Of a stretch of DNA of 5,348 nt, positions 1-5,348 are shown one piece after another (position 1 is the first letter of the stretch; every line of letters starts with the position of its first letter). The notes under the pieces were generated by a model. The model did not search any database. It was not told the DNA's origin and worked only from the letters and a program-made list of their open reading frames with translations. Made by a program: the position numbers and the translations under genes. The DNA lies in contig JASHZC010000040.1 in NCBI GenBank assembly GCA_030042755.1, forward strand, positions 1-5,348. The letters are read 5' to 3'. Origin of the DNA: Vulcanimicrobiota bacterium. GTDB taxonomy: Bacteria; Eremiobacterota; Eremiobacteria; Baltobacterales; Baltobacteraceae.

Positions 1-495
1 GCCGCGCAAGCCGCCGCCATCGGGGTTTCGCTTGACGAAGCCGATGCGCTGCTCGAGCGACAGACGCATTTCGATCCCACGTTTGCGCGCTTCGTTGCTT
101 GGTGCGAAGAGCGTGGCGTCGAGCTTACCGTGCTTTCGTCGGGAGTAGAGCCCTTGATCCATCGCGCATTTCAACGCAACGGGCTCGGGCGCGTGCGCGT
201 GCTCGGCAACGGTATCGTAGCCTCACCGGATGGCTGGCGCTTCATCTTTCGCGATGAGTCGGACAACGGGCACGACAAGGCCGCGGCCGTGCGACGCGCG
301 CGCGAAGCGGGATCGCACACCATCTACATCGGCGATGGACCTTCAGATTTCGAAGCGGCGTTGGCCGCTCACGAACGATATGCAAAAACCGGACGCCCGC
401 TCGAACAGCATCTGCGCGAGCTCGGCATCCGGTTCGTTGCGTTTACGTCGTTCGACGACGTGCGCGAACGCTTAGCGGCTACACTCCCGAGTTGA
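1..495 (+). CDS. HAD-superfamily phosphatase, MtnX/SerB-like (3' part of gene, start lies left of the window)
   Basis: The frame is open from the first base, so 164 C-terminal residues are visible. HAD phosphatases hydrolyse phosphomonoesters through an aspartyl-phosphate, normally in the cytoplasm. The nucleophile motif I (DxDxT) is off the window. Visible are motif II as VLSSG (Ser at visible residue 46), a motif III lysine in GHDK (Lys93), and motif IV as GDGPSD (111-116), whose aspartates would bind Mg2+. The layout around them, an FDPTFARFV helix before motif II and a final LGIRFVAFTSFDDV segment, resembles the MtnX-type branch (2-hydroxy-3-keto-5-methylthiopentenyl-1-phosphate phosphatase-like). 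The Cys-rich CGxCK element of classical MtnX is absent, replaced by DNGHDK, so the substrate cannot be named; a phosphoserine phosphatase-like enzyme is an alternative. The stop TGA is at 493-495, inside the convergent S41 gene. Family is confident, substrate unknown. Confidence 0.85.
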   Translation, partial: AAQAAAIGVSLDEADALLERQTHFDPTFARFVAWCEERGVELTVLSSGVEPLIHRAFQRNGLGRVRVLGNGIVASPDGWRFIFRDESDNGHDKAAAVRRAREAGSHTIYIGDGPSDFEAALAAHERYAKTGRPLEQHLRELGIRFVAFTSFDDVRERLAATLPS

Positions 496-1840
496 TCTCG
501 CTCAAGTGAGCGATGCGATCGTCGACGAATTGCATCGCGCGCCGTAATTGCGGATCGGTCTTCGGGTCGCCGAAGCGCGCAGTGCGTGGTTCCGCGATCA
601 CGATGTCGGGCTCGATGCCAAGGTGGTTGATGTCGCGATTGTGTGGCGTGAGATAGCGCGCCGTCGTGATCTTTACCGCCGATCCGTCGGGCAGCGGATA
701 GATCGTCTGTACGACGCCTTTACCGAACGTCTTCGTTCCGATTAGCGTTCCGACGCCACTGTCTTGAATCGCGCCGGAGGTGATTTCCGATGCCGATGCC
801 GTGTACTGATTGACGAGCACCGCGAGCGGCATCGGTTGAATTGCCATCCCGTTCGCTTCGAGGGTAGTGATGTTCGATCCACGCGACTCGACCGACACGA
901 TCGGCCCGGATGCGATGAACTCCGAGCTCACGCCAACGGCCGCGTTGAGATATCCGCCGCCGTTGTTGCGCAGATCCATGATTATCGCGCGCGCGCCCTT
1001 CTTCTGCAGACGATCGAGCGCCGTCGAAAGTTCGGTGGCCGTGTCCTTGCCGAACACCGTCAATGCGACGTAGCCGATGTTGCCCGGAAGCATCTTGTCG
1101 AAGACACTCAGCTGGTGAATCTTCGCACGTGTGAGTACGAATGGCGGAAGCGTCTTTCCGTTGCGTTGCACGGTGATCGTCACCTTCGTGCCTTCTTTGC
1201 CGCGAAGGTGCGCGCTCGCGTGATCGGTCGTCCAGCCTTTGGTCGATTGGCCGTCGATGGCGGTAATCAAGTCGTCTTGCTGAATCCCGGCTTTGTCGGC
1301 CGGCCCCCCGGGGACGATGTCACTCACCGCGATGTACTTGCTCGGATCGTCTTCTTCTATGACGATGCCGGTTCCACCGAAATCCGAACCGTCAAGCCCG
1401 GTGTTGAGCTCGGCGTAGTCCTTTGGATCGAGGAACACCGTGTAGCGATCGTGCATCGAATTGAGCATGCCGGTGATGGCGGCGTACGTAAGGTCGGTCG
1501 ACGAAATGCGCTTGCTTGCGATCCGTCCGGCATTCTCGACTTCGAGATCGATCGCGCGCACGTTCGCGTCGTCGCTTTGCGCATGCAACGCCGGAAGCGT
1601 CTTGTCGATATGGTGTTTGTACAGTTCTTCTTGAATGCCGAAGCGAGCGCCGTCGAGGACGTCTTCGACGTTGACGTGCTTGTAGAACTCCGTCGTAAGA
1701 TCGTGATAGCTCGTCGCGATTTCGCCGGCTTCCGTTGCGTTGAGCGTAGACGGTGTGGTCGTTGCCGCGTTTGCGACGGGAAGTCCGATCAGCGCCGCGC
1801 CGATGCCGCCGGCCAAAACGAGGGAGAGAAATCGGTTCAT
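479..1840 (-). CDS. S41 family carboxyl-terminal processing protease (CtpA/Prc-like), paralogue B, last gene of the operon
   Basis: A 453-residue secreted serine protease. Residues 1-25 form a Sec signal peptide (Asn-Arg n-region, hydrophobic core, likely cut after ANA). A helical region (about 30-150) is followed by a PDZ domain opening at DFGGTG (153-158, to about 228), then the S41 core (about 250-415). The catalytic set seen in CtpB/Prc is complete: Ser349 in TASASE, Lys374 in TFGKG (25 residues on) and Gln378. S41 proteases cut substrates near their C-termini in the periplasm or outside the membrane, with the PDZ domain gating access. The ATG start is 8 bases after the stop of the upstream paralogue, with an AGAG ribosome site overlapping that stop, so coupled translation is likely. 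The stop TAG (479-481) lies inside the convergent phosphatase gene. The physiological substrate is not shown by the sequence. Confidence 0.95.
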   Translation of the reverse strand: MNRFLSLVLAGGIGAALIGLPVANAATTTPSTLNATEAGEIATSYHDLTTEFYKHVNVEDVLDGARFGIQEELYKHHIDKTLPALHAQSDDANVRAIDLEVENAGRIASKRISSTDLTYAAITGMLNSMHDRYTVFLDPKDYAELNTGLDGSDFGGTGIVIEEDDPSKYIAVSDIVPGGPADKAGIQQDDLITAIDGQSTKGWTTDHASAHLRGKEGTKVTITVQRNGKTLPPFVLTRAKIHQLSVFDKMLPGNIGYVALTVFGKDTATELSTALDRLQKKGARAIIMDLRNNGGGYLNAAVGVSSEFIASGPIVSVESRGSNITTLEANGMAIQPMPLAVLVNQYTASASEITSGAIQDSGVGTLIGTKTFGKGVVQTIYPLPDGSAVKITTARYLTPHNRDINHLGIEPDIVIAEPRTARFGDPKTDPQLRRAMQFVDDRIAHLSEINSGV

Positions 1841-1846
1841 GTGTTG

Positions 1847-1850
1847 CTCT
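1847..1850 (-). promoter_or_regulatory. Weak ribosome binding site of S41 paralogue B, overlapping the stop of paralogue A
   Basis: On the - strand AGAG lies 6 bases before the ATG at 1838-1840 and shares bases with the TAG stop (1849-1851) of the upstream gene. The match to the anti-Shine-Dalgarno is weak, so re-initiation by ribosomes finishing paralogue A is a likely route of translation. This is an inference from spacing. Confidence 0.5.
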
Positions 1851-3273
1851 ATTTCAGGAGAGTGTTTAGTTCGGCCTTAGCAGCGGCGAGCTGTTTGTCG
1901 GCGGGCGTATCGAGAACGACTTCGTCGTTTTGTGGAACGACGATGTCCGGCGTGAGACCCTTGTGCTGAATCTCGCGCCCGAGCGGCGTAAGGTAGCGCG
2001 CCGTTGTGATCTTGAGCGCGCCGCCGTCGGGCATGTCGTAAATGCTCTGGATGACACCCTTTCCGAAAGTCTTCGTACCTATAACCTTAGCCAGGTGATA
2101 ATCCTGTAACGCGCCGGTCGTGATCTCGGATGCGCTCGCCGTATAGTGATTGACCAGGATGACGAGCGGTTGCACGCCCCCAAGCGCGTCACCGAGCGCC
2201 TCCTGGACTTGGCGGTGCCCCTGGCGATCGATGGTCGAAACGATCGTTCCCTGCGGAATGAAGTAGCTGGAGATCTTGATGGCTGCGTCGACCAAACCAC
2301 CGCCGTTGAAGCGCAGATCGAGAATGTATCCCTTGGCGTTGTGCTGCTTTCCGTAGATCAGCGCGTCGCGGATTTCGTCGGGCGAGGTCGCGCCGAAGTC
2401 GGACAGGCGAATGTACTCGTACCCATCTTCCATCTTCTTGGTGACCGTGGGCACGTGGATGATCGCGCGGACGATGTCGAAGCGCCGATTTGTCGACGTC
2501 TTGTAGACGTGCGTCTGGAGTACGACGTGCGAGCCCGACTCGCCACGAATCCAGCGCTCGACTACGTCGAGCGGCACGCCGCGAACTTTGCGCCCATCGA
2601 CCGTATCGACGATAGTGCCGGGCTTCATTCCGGCCAGTGCTGCGGGCGCGCCCTCGATGGGGTCGAGGACGACTTCGCCGTCTCGCAACTGCAAAATGTA
2701 GACGCCGATCCCGCCAAAATCTCCGCCCTGTAGCGTCTCGTTCAGGCTCTGAATCTCTTTGGGCGTCAGGTAAACCGTATACGGATCGCCGACCGAGTCC
2801 ATGACGCCGCTAAGCGCGGTTTCCGTAAGATTGGTTTGCGCGCTTGGTCCGAGATGCGCGCCGTACGTGTGCTCCGCGTACGTTACGACATCGGCAAGGT
2901 GTTGCGCATCTTGTTCGGGATCGCCGGTAGCAAGCTCGGACGGAAGCGACGGATGGTCGATGTGATTCCCACGCAAATATTTGGTGAGCTCTTCGGCCTC
3001 GCCGCGAAACGGCGTCTGCGGATCGAACGGAAGGTAATATTCCGTGTCGAGATGCGTGAGCGCTTTGTCGAGGAGATCGGCCGGCGCAACGTTCGGATCC
3101 GCGCCGTCGCTTCCGAGGTCGATCGCGTCACCGACGCTCACGCTCACGACGCGCTGCGCGGAAGCAGGCCGCAAGCTGTGCGCTACGACGAAGAGCGCCC
3201 CCGCGAGCGCGAGGACGAGAACGACGAGCGCGGCTGATAGCGCACGAGACTTACCGGTCATGGGATCGATCAT
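1849..3273 (-). CDS. S41 family carboxyl-terminal processing protease (CtpA/Prc-like), paralogue A
   Basis: A 474-residue protease with an N-terminal hydrophobic segment at about 11-33. It may be an uncleaved anchor or a signal peptide cut after ASA (residue 39). A long helical region (about 60-170) precedes a PDZ domain opening at DFGGIG (185-190), then the S41 core (about 280-446). The catalytic residues are all present: Ser380 in TASASE, Lys405 in TFGKG and Gln409. From the active-site strand to the end of the core, 49 of 72 positions match paralogue B by hand alignment, while PDZ and N-terminal parts have diverged, which points to an old tandem duplication. The first ATG (3271-3273) was chosen over Met5 because AAGG stands 9 bases before it and nothing similar precedes Met5. 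It follows the M23 gene after 42 bases. It should act outside the cytoplasmic membrane; the substrate is unknown. Confidence 0.95.
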   Translation of the reverse strand: MIDPMTGKSRALSAALVVLVLALAGALFVVAHSLRPASAQRVVSVSVGDAIDLGSDGADPNVAPADLLDKALTHLDTEYYLPFDPQTPFRGEAEELTKYLRGNHIDHPSLPSELATGDPEQDAQHLADVVTYAEHTYGAHLGPSAQTNLTETALSGVMDSVGDPYTVYLTPKEIQSLNETLQGGDFGGIGVYILQLRDGEVVLDPIEGAPAALAGMKPGTIVDTVDGRKVRGVPLDVVERWIRGESGSHVVLQTHVYKTSTNRRFDIVRAIIHVPTVTKKMEDGYEYIRLSDFGATSPDEIRDALIYGKQHNAKGYILDLRFNGGGLVDAAIKISSYFIPQGTIVSTIDRQGHRQVQEALGDALGGVQPLVILVNHYTASASEITTGALQDYHLAKVIGTKTFGKGVIQSIYDMPDGGALKITTARYLTPLGREIQHKGLTPDIVVPQNDEVVLDTPADKQLAAAKAELNTLLK

Positions 3274-3282
3274 ACCCGCCTA

Positions 3283-3286
3283 CCTT
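3283..3286 (-). promoter_or_regulatory. Ribosome binding site deciding the start of S41 paralogue A
   Basis: On the - strand AAGG, within TTAAGGTAGG, lies 9 bases upstream of the ATG at 3271-3273. The in-frame ATG four codons later (3259-3261) has no purine-rich stretch at proper distance, which supports the upstream start and a protein beginning MIDPMTGK. Confidence 0.6.
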
Positions 3287-3312
3287 AACGACGGGTGGGG
3301 CAGTTCCCGTTT

Positions 3313-3330
3313 CGGCTACGGACGTAGCCG
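3313..3330. repeat. Perfect 7-bp inverted repeat spanning the stop codon of the M23 gene
   Basis: CGGCTAC (3313-3319) and GTAGCCG (3324-3330) pair perfectly around a 4-base loop, and the TAG stop of the hydrolase gene (3316-3318) sits in the stem. No T-run follows on either strand, so it does not look like a rho-independent terminator. In the transcript it could slow ribosome release, protect an mRNA 3' end after processing, or be chance in GC-rich DNA. The repeat is seen directly; a function is not. Confidence 0.4.
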
Positions 3331-4500
3331 CGGAGCCGGGTCGACCGGTTTACCGGCGATTCGAATCTCGAAATGGACGTGCGGACCGGTACACTCCCCC
3401 GTGCAGCCGACCGCACCGATGGCCTGCCCCTGCTTGATCTGCTGGCCGACGGAAACGTAGATCGCGGAGAGGTGCCCGTATCCGGTCGAGTAGCCCCCGC
3501 CGTCGTCTATCAAAATGTAGTTTCCGTAGCCGCCATACCACTGCGCGAGAATCACCGTTCCGCCGGCCGATGCCTGGATCGTCGTCCCCATCGGCGCCGC
3601 AATGTCGAGACCTTGATGGAATTCCGGCCCACCGCCAAACGGGTTCGAACGCCAACCGAAGGGCGAGGTGACCGGTCCGGAGACGGGCCAAATGAAGTCG
3701 CCGCGGCCGGTGCGCGGGACCTCACCGGCGATACCCTCCGCGCGGCGCTGCGCTTCGAGCTCGCGTTCGCGCTCCTGGATCATGGACTCGAGCTGCGCCT
3801 CTTCGGTGGCCGAGAGATCCTCGATCTGCGCGACTTCGGAAGCGACGCTCCGCCGCTGCTGATCGGCGACGGCGACCAGGTTGCGTTTCTCGTCGGCGAG
3901 CGAAGCCAACTGATTGCGCGCACGCTGCTGCGCCTGTTCCTGATCGTCCAACTGCATTTGCGTGCGCTGCAACGCGGCTTGCACGTCGGCAACGCGCTGT
4001 GCCGCTGCGCGTCGCTCGCGCACGGCGGTTTCGTTCGCGCCGATCAGCAAACGTAAGTCTTCCCAGCGCTCGACGAACTCGGTGAACGTGCGCGCGGAGA
4101 GCAACACCGAGGCGTAGCTGAGATCGCCGTTCTCGTAAATGTCTACGAGGCGACGACGTAAGGCGTCGTCGTGCAGCTTGAGCGAACGCTGCGCCGCGTT
4201 CAGCTGAACGGTATTCCAATCGACTTTGCTTTGCGTCGAGCGCGTCTGCGCATTCAAGCCGGAGATCGTTACGTTCACGCTACCGATCGCAGCGTTGGTC
4301 TGCTCCAGCTCTGTTTGCAAGTTTTGGACGTGGACCGTCGCTGCGTTGAGCTGCTGGCGCTTTGCGTGCAGCCGCGCTCGCGTGGCCGCGGCCTTGCGCT
4401 GCTGCGCATCGATGCGCTGCTGAAGCGTGTCTTTGGCGGTGGCGGCGGCGGGGACGAGCGCGAACAGCATCAAGACGCAGAGCAAGCGGCGAATAATCAC
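3316..4500 (-). CDS. Secreted EnvC/PcsB-like coiled-coil murein hydrolase with M23 (LytM) peptidase domain
   Basis: A 394-residue peptidoglycan endopeptidase. Residues 1-22 are a Sec signal peptide (Arg-Arg, hydrophobic core, probable cut after ATA). Residues about 24-255 are rich in Gln, Ala, Arg and Glu with heptad character: a long coiled coil broken by LRRRLVDIYENGDLSY (114-129) and a leucine-rich stretch, the arrangement seen in EnvC and PcsB. The M23 domain occupies about 268-390. Zinc ligands His295 and Asp299 (HQGLD) and His376, with His343 (YGHLS) and His374 (HVH) as the other active-site histidines, are all present, so unlike E. coli EnvC, whose LytM domain is degenerate, this enzyme is predicted to cut peptide cross-links itself. 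The start is GTG, overlapping the regulator's TGA; the next Met (11) would destroy the signal peptide. No ftsEX is visible beside it. Confidence 0.93.
   Translation of the reverse strand: MIIRRLLCVLMLFALVPAAATAKDTLQQRIDAQQRKAAATRARLHAKRQQLNAATVHVQNLQTELEQTNAAIGSVNVTISGLNAQTRSTQSKVDWNTVQLNAAQRSLKLHDDALRRRLVDIYENGDLSYASVLLSARTFTEFVERWEDLRLLIGANETAVRERRAAAQRVADVQAALQRTQMQLDDQEQAQQRARNQLASLADEKRNLVAVADQQRRSVASEVAQIEDLSATEEAQLESMIQERERELEAQRRAEGIAGEVPRTGRGDFIWPVSGPVTSPFGWRSNPFGGGPEFHQGLDIAAPMGTTIQASAGGTVILAQWYGGYGNYILIDDGGGYSTGYGHLSAIYVSVGQQIKQGQAIGAVGCTGECTGPHVHFEIRIAGKPVDPAPRLRP
4151..4171. repeat. Perfect 8-bp inverted repeat inside the M23 gene
   Basis: CGACGACG (4151-4158) and CGTCGTCG (4164-4171) are exact reverse complements with a 5-base spacer. 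The segment encodes part of the HDDALRRRL stretch of the coiled-coil domain, so Asp and Arg codons largely explain it. In mRNA it could form a stable hairpin, but nothing indicates a regulatory role. Confidence 0.35.
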
Positions 4501-4518
4501 TGGCGGCGTTTATCCTTT
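4497..4518 (-). promoter_or_regulatory. GTGA stop/start overlap with upstream AAAGGA: translational coupling of regulator and M23 hydrolase
   Basis: The GTG start of the hydrolase (4498-4500) and the TGA stop of the response regulator (4497-4499) share two bases. AAAGGA (plus-strand 4513-4518) lies 12 bases before the GTG, inside the last codons of the regulator; this is a longer spacing than ideal, so coupled re-initiation probably contributes. The sequence arrangement is seen directly, the coupling is inferred. Confidence 0.6.
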
Positions 4519-5348
4519 ACGTAGACGGAACCGGCAATCGACTTTGCGTAACGCTTCAACTCGGCCGCGGCCTCGCCGACTTGGGCGTAGTTGGTGAGCT
4601 GATTGCGGTCGTTGCTTACCAGCGCCATCGAGAGCGTCATGATCGGGAAGCGGTTCAGCGCGCCGCGACGATCGCGCGTCTCGATGTAACCGGCGCGGAG
4701 ATCCTTGAGGGAGTAGAGCGTTCGAATCTCACGATCGAACTCCCCGATGATTTCCTTGGCGATCTCTTCGGAGCGATCGTCCTTCGTAACGACGATGAAA
4801 TCGTCGCCGCCGATATGACCTATGAAATCGCCGATCGTGCCGCGACGGCGAACGACGTCGACGGTAATGCGCGCGAGCATTTGAATCGCCTCGTCACCAT
4901 GCGTAAACCCATACACGTCGTTGAAGGCCTTGAAATGATCGAGGTCGAGATAGATGACGGAGAACGGCTCGACTGCGTCGATGCGCCGGCGTAACTCGCT
5001 TTCGATGGCGAGATTTCCGGGCAAACGCGTCAGCGGAGAGAGCGACGAATCGACTTCCACCCGGCGGATCTTGGCGCGCACGCGCGCGAGCAGCTCCTGC
5101 GGACCGAACGGTTTGGTGATGTAGTCGTCCGCCCCCGCTTCGAAGCCGCGCAGTTTATCTTCGGTCTCGCCCTTTGCGGTGAGGATGATGATCGGTACGT
5201 TCGCGACCGTCGGATTGTGATGCTTGCGAATCGTGCGCGCGACGACGTATCCGTCCATGTGCGGCATCATCAAATCGAGCAGCACGATGTCGGGCTGAAC
5301 TCGCTCGATGCTGTCGAGCGCTTCTTGTCCGTCGGAGGCGGATTCGAC
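4497..5348 (-). CDS. Response regulator with receiver and GGDEF-family (GGDDF) domain; 5' end lies right of the window
   Basis: The frame is open to the window edge; 283 residues are visible and roughly 27-30 are missing. The receiver domain (to about 96) shows the phosphorylated Asp25 in LLDLMMP, Thr57 (ILTAK) and Lys79 (TKPFG); the acidic pocket is off the window. A short linker leads to SPLTRLPGN (about 104-112) and a GGDEF domain. DLDHFK (135-140), Asn143-Asp144 and Gly151-Asp152 fit the metal and guanine-binding elements of diguanylate cyclases, which join two GTP into c-di-GMP. The signature is GGDDF (180-184), with Asp for the usual Glu. The inhibitory I-site RxxD is replaced by TIGD. 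The C-terminus ends in a GSVYVKDKRR tail instead of the common ALYxAK helix. It may be a cyclase or a GTP/c-di-GMP-responsive regulator. No output DNA-binding domain is present. It is first of the visible operon, overlapping the M23 gene. Confidence 0.92.
   Translation of the reverse strand, partial: VESASDGQEALDSIERVQPDIVLLDLMMPHMDGYVVARTIRKHHNPTVANVPIIILTAKGETEDKLRGFEAGADDYITKPFGPQELLARVRAKIRRVEVDSSLSPLTRLPGNLAIESELRRRIDAVEPFSVIYLDLDHFKAFNDVYGFTHGDEAIQMLARITVDVVRRRGTIGDFIGHIGGDDFIVVTKDDRSEEIAKEIIGEFDREIRTLYSLKDLRAGYIETRDRRGALNRFPIMTLSMALVSNDRNQLTNYAQVGEAAAELKRYAKSIAGSVYVKDKRRQ

Noticed and set aside
130..132. A GTG codon as the start of the HAD phosphatase.
   Set aside because: The 43 codons upstream are in frame and continue family-like sequence (FDPTFARFV), and this GTG encodes the valine of motif II; the gene is truncated by the window edge.
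498..513. Possible rho-independent terminator after the phosphatase gene.
   Set aside because: The 6-bp stem is short and no T-run follows on either strand, so the inverted repeat alone does not support a terminator call.
764..1969. A 401-codon open frame on the + strand opposite S41 paralogue B.
   Set aside because: It runs antisense to a clearly recognised S41 gene and into paralogue A. The translation is Arg/Asp/Val-rich with no recognisable domain, as expected for an antisense frame in GC-rich coding DNA.
3274..3315. Possible promoter in the 42-base gap between the M23 gene and S41 paralogue A.
   Set aside because: No pair of -35 and -10 like boxes with proper spacing could be seen on the - strand; the gap is accounted for by the ribosome site and the end of a hairpin.
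3373..4056. A 227-codon + strand open frame opposite the M23 gene.
   Set aside because: It is antisense to the coiled-coil and peptidase coding sequence, is rich in Arg and Leu from reversed Gln/Ala/Arg codons, and has no recognisable motif or ribosome site.
3722..4219. A 165-codon - strand open frame overlapping the M23 gene in another frame.
   Set aside because: It lies wholly inside the coiled-coil coding region on the same strand, is extremely Arg/Ala-rich, and lacks any recognisable feature; a frame-shifted shadow of the real gene.
4581..4994. A 137-codon + strand open frame opposite the GGDEF domain.
   Set aside because: It is antisense to conserved GGDEF motifs and has no independent support.
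5283..5285. A GTG codon as the start of the response regulator.
   Set aside because: The frame stays open to the window edge and the 21 codons upstream read as normal receiver-domain sequence (SDGQEAL, then PDIVLLD), so the true start is outside the window.

Overview
The window is a GC-rich (about 60% by eye), gene-dense bacterial segment with almost no non-coding DNA. It holds five genes: one partial gene on the + strand at the left edge, and a compact four-gene run on the - strand filling the rest. Sec-type signal peptides, a response regulator with a GGDEF domain, an M23 murein hydrolase and S41 carboxyl-terminal processing proteases all indicate a bacterium with a peptidoglycan wall. The style (high GC, tight gene packing, GGDDF-type response regulator beside tandem S41 proteases) would suit a poorly cultured, environmental high-GC lineage such as Eremiobacterota/WPS-2, Armatimonadota or Chloroflexota relatives. 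That placement is a guess; nothing here fixes the phylum.

Layout, left to right. (1) 1-495, + strand: the C-terminal 164 residues of a HAD-superfamily phosphatase of the MtnX/SerB-like type. (2) 479-1840, - strand: a secreted S41 (CtpA/Prc-like) protease. (3) 1849-3273, - strand: a second, membrane-anchored or secreted S41 protease, paralogous to the first. (4) 3316-4500, - strand: a secreted EnvC/PcsB-like coiled-coil protein with an apparently intact M23 (LytM) zinc peptidase domain, starting at GTG. (5) 4497-5348, - strand, running off the right edge: a response regulator with a receiver domain and a GGDEF-family domain carrying a GGDDF signature.

Read in transcriptional order (right to left), the - strand genes are response regulator, M23 hydrolase, S41 protease A, S41 protease B. 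The first two overlap by four bases (GTGA), then come gaps of 42 and 8 bases, so they look like one operon with translational coupling at two junctions. The likely theme is control of envelope or septal peptidoglycan cutting: a phosphorylation- and possibly c-di-GMP-linked cytoplasmic signal protein, a cell-wall endopeptidase, and two extracytoplasmic proteases that in other bacteria are known to process or destroy such hydrolases. The hydrolase/S41 pairing is a known arrangement; the GGDEF regulator fused into the operon by an overlapping start is the less usual part. The phosphatase is convergent with the operon, overlaps its last gene by 17 bases, and is probably unrelated in function.

No RNA gene, mobile element, CRISPR array or convincing promoter or rho-independent terminator was seen. 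The promoter of the - strand operon must lie to the right of the window.
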